From positions 1 to 8,638 of the forward strand of contig JABJAS010000137.1 in the NCBI GenBank assembly GCA_018666055.1: a stretch of DNA of 8,638 nt. The letters are read 5' to 3'. The notes under the pieces are model-generated. The model was not told the origin of the DNA. It did no database searches and saw only the letters and a program-made list of their open reading frames with translations. Made by a program: the position numbers and the translations under genes. Source of the stretch: Halieaceae bacterium (lineage in GTDB: Bacteria > Pseudomonadota > Gammaproteobacteria > Pseudomonadales > Halieaceae). Shown in pieces: positions 6,327 through 8,638 of the stretch. Position 1 is the stretch's first letter. Each line of letters opens with the position of its first letter.

Positions 6327-6796
6327 AAATCTTCGCCTTTTTGCGGTTCCGCCTCTAGCGATTCAATCGCATCACGAAACTCAGCGAGGTCCTGAAAGCT
6401 GCGGTAGACCGACGCAAAGCGAACATATGCCACATGATCCAGCACCTTGAGTGAGCTCATGACTTGCTCGCCCACTTTTAAGGATTGAATCTCACGTTCG
6501 CCAGTAGCGCGCAACCGATGTTTAATTTGGTCGATTTCTGCCTCAATGCTTTCTACCGAGACGGGGCGTTTTTCAAGAGCCCGCAAGAGCCCAGAACGCA
6601 GTTTTTCCTCATCGAAAGGCTCTCGGCTGCCATCTTGTTTGATGACCCTCGGCAAAACCAATTCAGCCACTTCGTAAGTGGTAAAGCGCTCAGCACAGCT
6701 GAGACATTCTCGCCGGCGACGCACCTGAGCGCCCTCGGCAACTAATCGAGAATCAATCACCTTGGTCTCGTCGGTACTACAAAAAGGACAGTGCAT
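6323..6796 (-). CDS. nrdR: Transcriptional repressor NrdR
   Basis: Zinc-ribbon and ATP-cone repressor of ribonucleotide reductase operons; it binds NrdR boxes when loaded with ATP/dATP. The 157 residues show the zinc ribbon Cys3, Cys6, Cys31, Cys34 (MHCPFC and CLSCAERF), the basic stretch RRRRE (26-30) used in DNA binding, and the ATP-cone at about 49-139: [16 protein letters not shown] (51-66), [10 protein letters not shown] (71-80) and [14 protein letters not shown] (121-134). Length and order are standard (E. coli about 149). The acidic tail after residue 140 is variable in the family. It sits 34 bases downstream of glyA and overlaps ribD by 4 bases (GTGA), the usual nrdR-ribD association in gammaproteobacteria. 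Its own target genes are not in this window. Confidence 0.97.
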   Translation of the reverse strand: MHCPFCSTDETKVIDSRLVAEGAQVRRRRECLSCAERFTTYEVAELVLPRVIKQDGSREPFDEEKLRSGLLRALEKRPVSVESIEAEIDQIKHRLRATGEREIQSLKVGEQVMSSLKVLDHVAYVRFASVYRSFQDLAEFRDAIESLEAEPQKGEDL

Positions 6797-6804
6797 ACGA
6801 TCGA

Positions 6805-6824
6805 CAGCGCCTCAAGCGGCACTG
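6805..6824 (-). promoter_or_regulatory. Hairpin in the glyA-nrdR spacer, next to the nrdR ribosome binding region
   Basis: On the transcript strand CAGUGCC and GGCGCUG can pair (7 bp with one G-U), closing a 6-base loop. The only purine-rich candidate for nrdR binding by the ribosome, GAGG, lies across the loop and 3' arm, 13 bases before the ATG. No U tract follows, so it is not an intrinsic terminator and read-through from glyA into nrdR is expected. It may lower nrdR translation or stabilise an mRNA end; that is inference. Confidence 0.35.
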
Positions 6825-6830
6825 CTCCTG

Positions 6831-8129
6831 TTAACGAGCGTAAACCGGCAACGTTGCGCACAACGCCTTCACTTGCTCACGCACTGCGGGAATCACCTCG
6901 GCACTAGTGCCGCCCTCAAGCGAAGCCAAGACATCGCAGATCCAGCCGGTCAGTTGCTCCGTTTCGGCAACACCAAAACCACGCGTCGTAATCGCCGGGG
7001 TGCCCAATCGCAACCCAGAGGTCACGAAGGGAGAGCGTGGATCGTTGGGTACCGCGTTCTTATTAACGGTGATGTAGGCCTCGCCTAAGGCTGCGTCGGC
7101 GTCCTTACCGGTGTAATCCTTGCCAATCAAATCGAGCAGCATCAGGTGATTATCCGTGCCGCCAGACACAATTTTGTGGCCTCGCTCGACAAAGGTGGCC
7201 GCCATCGCCTGAGCATTTGCAATCACCTGCTTTTGGTAATCGATAAATTCAGGCGCCATCGCTTCTTTGAAGGCGACTGCCTTGGCTGCAATCACGTGCA
7301 TGAGTGGCCCGCCCTGAGCACCGGGGAAAATGGCCGAATTAAACTGTTTCTCCAGCGCCTCGTTACTGCGCGCCAAAATCAGTCCCGAGCGCGGACCACG
7401 CAAGGTCTTGTGGGTAGTGGTGGTTACCACATCAGCATAGGGGATGGGGCTGGGATAAACGCCCGCTGCGACCAGTCCGGCGACGTGCGCCATGTCAACG
7501 AGCAGATAAGCACCGACCTCGTCGGCAATCTCTCGGAAAATCGACCAGTCTAGGGTCCGGCTATACGCCGAAAATCCGCCAATAATGAGTTTGGGCTGAT
7601 GCTTGCGCGCCAGATCGCGCACGACCTCGTAGTCGATCAGGCCTGTGTGCTGGTCAATGCCGTACTGAACCGCATTATAAATCTTGCCCGAAAAATTCAC
7701 GGACGCGCCATGGGTTAAATGCCCTCCGTCCGCAAGGCTCATGCCTAATACCGTGTCACCGGGCTTGAGCAGCGCCTGAAAAACAGCAATATTGGCGCTG
7801 GAACCAGAATGCGGTTGAACATTGGCAAAGTCAGCGCCGAACAAGGCTTTTGCGCGCTCGATGGCCAGCGTTTCCGCCCGATCGACAAACTCACAGCCGC
7901 CGTAATATCGCTTACCCGGGTACCCTTCTGCGTACTTGTTGGTTAACACAGAACCCTGCGCCTCCAGCACACGCGGACTGCAGTAATTCTCTGATGCGAT
8001 GAGTTCGATATGCTCTTCCTGACGCACGGTCTCAGCGTGCATCGCTGACCAGAGCTCGGTATCAAAGGCTTCAATCGTCTGTGAGTCGCGATCAAGATAC
8101 TGCGACAACTGAGTAGCGGCTTGATTCAT
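6831..8129 (-). CDS. glyA: Serine hydroxymethyltransferase
   Basis: PLP-dependent cytoplasmic enzyme converting serine and tetrahydrofolate to glycine and 5,10-methylene-tetrahydrofolate. The 432 residues contain IELIASENY (41-49), [15 protein letters not shown] (64-78), QPHSGSSAN (105-113), GGHLTHG (135-141; His137 is the PLP-stacking histidine), [16 protein letters not shown] (211-226; Asp212 contacts the pyridine nitrogen), the Schiff-base lysine Lys241 in [19 protein letters not shown] (323-329) and [15 protein letters not shown] (371-385). It is about 15 residues longer than E. coli GlyA (417), mostly through a polar N-terminal extension; the next Met (30) would remove conserved sequence, so ATG at 8129 is used. 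AGGA lies seven bases upstream. It appears to be the first gene of the train, with a perfect palindrome in its leader. Confidence 0.97.
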   Translation of the reverse strand: MNQAATQLSQYLDRDSQTIEAFDTELWSAMHAETVRQEEHIELIASENYCSPRVLEAQGSVLTNKYAEGYPGKRYYGGCEFVDRAETLAIERAKALFGADFANVQPHSGSSANIAVFQALLKPGDTVLGMSLADGGHLTHGASVNFSGKIYNAVQYGIDQHTGLIDYEVVRDLARKHQPKLIIGGFSAYSRTLDWSIFREIADEVGAYLLVDMAHVAGLVAAGVYPSPIPYADVVTTTTHKTLRGPRSGLILARSNEALEKQFNSAIFPGAQGGPLMHVIAAKAVAFKEAMAPEFIDYQKQVIANAQAMAATFVERGHKIVSGGTDNHLMLLDLIGKDYTGKDADAALGEAYITVNKNAVPNDPRSPFVTSGLRLGTPAITTRGFGVAETEQLTGWICDVLASLEGGTSAEVIPAVREQVKALCATLPVYAR

Positions 8130-8150
8130 AATGTGATCCTACAGGTTAGG

Positions 8151-8170
8151 TGGGAGCAGACTTGCTCCCA
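8151..8170. repeat. Perfect REP-like palindrome in the glyA leader
   Basis: TGGGAGCA at 8151-8158 and TGCTCCCA at 8163-8170 form a perfect 8-bp stem with a GACT loop, ending 21 bases before the glyA start codon. Its GGGAGC...GCTCCC character resembles, from memory, the repetitive extragenic palindromes of Pseudomonas and related gammaproteobacteria, which are mobilised by RAYT transposases. It could equally be an operator or an mRNA leader hairpin. Only one copy is visible in this window. Confidence 0.5.
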
Positions 8171-8283
8171 TCGTGGCGCGATAAAGTAGAATGTTAGCGG
8201 AACACGACGCAGGCGTCAGGATTTTGTGGGGAAAGCACTCACAAATACCTATGTCTGTAGCAATAGGCAATTTGAGGCGTCCC

Positions 8284-8289
8284 GAGGGG
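8284..8289 (+). promoter_or_regulatory. Ribosome binding site that fixes the ugd-like start
   Basis: GAGGGG lies seven bases before the GTG at 8297. Together with an in-frame TGA at 8273-8275 upstream, it establishes GTG as the start of the truncated right-edge gene. Confidence 0.65.
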
Positions 8290-8296
8290 CAATATT

Positions 8297-8638
8297 GTGC
8301 GCATCAGTATCTTTGGCAGTGGTTATGTTGGCCTAGTGCAGGCGGCCGTATTCTCTGAGGTGGGTCACGATGTGATCTGCATGGACATCGATCGCGACAG
8401 AATCGCCCGCATTCAGAACGGCGATATTCCCTTTTTTGAGCCTGGGCTCGGTGGATTACTGCAAGCGGGTCTCACCCAGCAGCGACTACGCTTTACCAGT
8501 GATAGTCAGGACGCCATTGAGAGCAGCGACTATTTATTTGTGTGCGTCGGGACGCCCTCCCTGCCCGATGGCAGTGCTGACCTTCAGGCGGTCATGGCCG
8601 TTGCAACCGATATTGCTAAACACATGACGAGCCGCAAG
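8297..8638 (+). CDS. ugd: UDP-glucose 6-dehydrogenase family protein (5' part)
   Basis: First 114 codons of a gene cut by the window end. The N-terminus MRISIFGSGYVGLVQAA has the Rossmann GxGxxG (residues 7-12), and Asp30 in CMDID closes the second strand to bind the NAD ribose. NGDIPFFEPGL (41-51) and FVCVGTP (81-87) are hallmark motifs of the UDP-glucose/GDP-mannose dehydrogenase family. The enzyme oxidises UDP-glucose to UDP-glucuronate in two NAD-dependent steps for capsule, exopolysaccharide or LPS sugars. The catalytic cysteine and the substrate-binding domain lie beyond the edge, so GDP-mannose or UDP-N-acetyl-hexosamine dehydrogenase cannot be fully excluded; the GYVGLV and EPGL spelling favours UDP-glucose. 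GTG start with GAGGGG upstream. It is divergent from glyA and may begin a polysaccharide locus. Confidence 0.85.
   Translation, partial: MRISIFGSGYVGLVQAAVFSEVGHDVICMDIDRDRIARIQNGDIPFFEPGLGGLLQAGLTQQRLRFTSDSQDAIESSDYLFVCVGTPSLPDGSADLQAVMAVATDIAKHMTSRK

Larger units (their letters stand above)
8130..8296. promoter_or_regulatory. Divergent glyA/ugd intergenic region
   Basis: This 167-base region separates the divergent starts of glyA and the ugd-like gene and must hold both promoters if the genes are transcribed from here. It contains the perfect palindrome at 8151-8170, a compact dyad GACGC-AG-GCGTC at 8206-8217, and weaker inverted repeats (TTTGTG/CACAAA at 8223-8245 and CCTAT/ATAGG at 8248-8267). 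A TAGAAT at 8187-8192 on the + strand resembles a -10 box, but no convincing -35 sits at the right distance, and I cannot place a glyA promoter with confidence. I see no ORF, RNA gene or recognisable riboswitch. Confidence 0.5.

Noticed and set aside
5919..6395. A 158-codon + strand open frame antisense to ribD and nrdR.
   Set aside because: It has no ribosome binding site or family resemblance; it is rich in His, Arg and Gly as expected for an antisense shadow of a GC-rich gene.
6797..6830. An intrinsic terminator between glyA and nrdR.
   Set aside because: The hairpin has no following U tract on the transcript strand.
8162..8192. A sigma-70 promoter for ugd: TTGCTC ... TAGAAT on the + strand.
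   Set aside because: The spacing is 19 bases and the -35 match is weak and embedded in the palindrome, so it is only a possibility.
8130..8296. A riboswitch (glycine, SAM or FMN type) ahead of glyA or the rib operon.
   Set aside because: No conserved core of these classes could be recognised, the leader is short, and the visible structure is a simple palindrome.

Overview
The window is a housekeeping segment of a gammaproteobacterial chromosome. The evidence is the gene order glyA-nrdR-ribD-ribE-ribBA-nusB block (with ribH) followed by thiL-pgpA, an xseB-ispA pair beside it, and protein sequences that read like those of Pseudomonas and marine gammaproteobacteria (for example GlyA, NrdR, IspA and ThiL). 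Base composition is moderately GC-rich and even across the window. I see no insertion sequence, integrase, tRNA, rRNA or CRISPR array. A marine lineage close to Cellvibrionales/Halieaceae is possible but is a guess.

Layout. At the left edge, on the + strand, lie the 3' end of xseB (exonuclease VII small subunit) and the complete ispA (short-chain prenyl diphosphate synthase). ispA converges on a long minus-strand gene train, separated by 37 bases that hold a small inverted repeat. Read in its own direction (right to left) the train is glyA (8129-6831), nrdR (6796-6323), ribD (6326-5205), ribE (5175-4564), a ribBA-like gene (4564-3437), ribH (3423-2923), nusB (2923-2477), thiL (2477-1548) and pgpA (1555-1046). 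Most junctions are stop/start overlaps of 1 to 8 bases, the largest gap is 34 bases, and no intrinsic terminator is visible inside, so it looks like one translationally coupled operon. At the right edge, divergent from glyA across a 167-base intergenic region rich in palindromes, begins a UDP-glucose 6-dehydrogenase gene (ugd-like, GTG start), cut by the window end.

How the genes work together. RibD, RibE and RibH supply the deaminase/reductase, riboflavin synthase and lumazine synthase steps of riboflavin synthesis. NusB (antitermination), ThiL (thiamine diphosphate), PgpA (phosphatidylglycerol) and NrdR (repressor of ribonucleotide reductase genes) are the usual passengers of this gammaproteobacterial cluster. 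GlyA heads it and supplies glycine and one-carbon units.

The main surprise is the ribBA-like gene. It has an intact 375-codon frame and a strong ribosome binding site, and its fold-level motifs are conserved. Yet its N-terminal half lacks the acidic catalytic loop and the metal-binding histidine of DHBP synthase, and its C-terminal half has no cysteine at all, so it lacks the zinc site of GTP cyclohydrolase II. The known RibBX variants lose only the second activity; here both appear lost, so the protein looks like a retained pseudoenzyme or a protein with a new role. Other points are the absence of dxs after ispA, an altered substrate-binding motif and short N-terminus in IspA, a perfect REP-like palindrome in the glyA leader, and a hairpin over the nrdR ribosome binding region.
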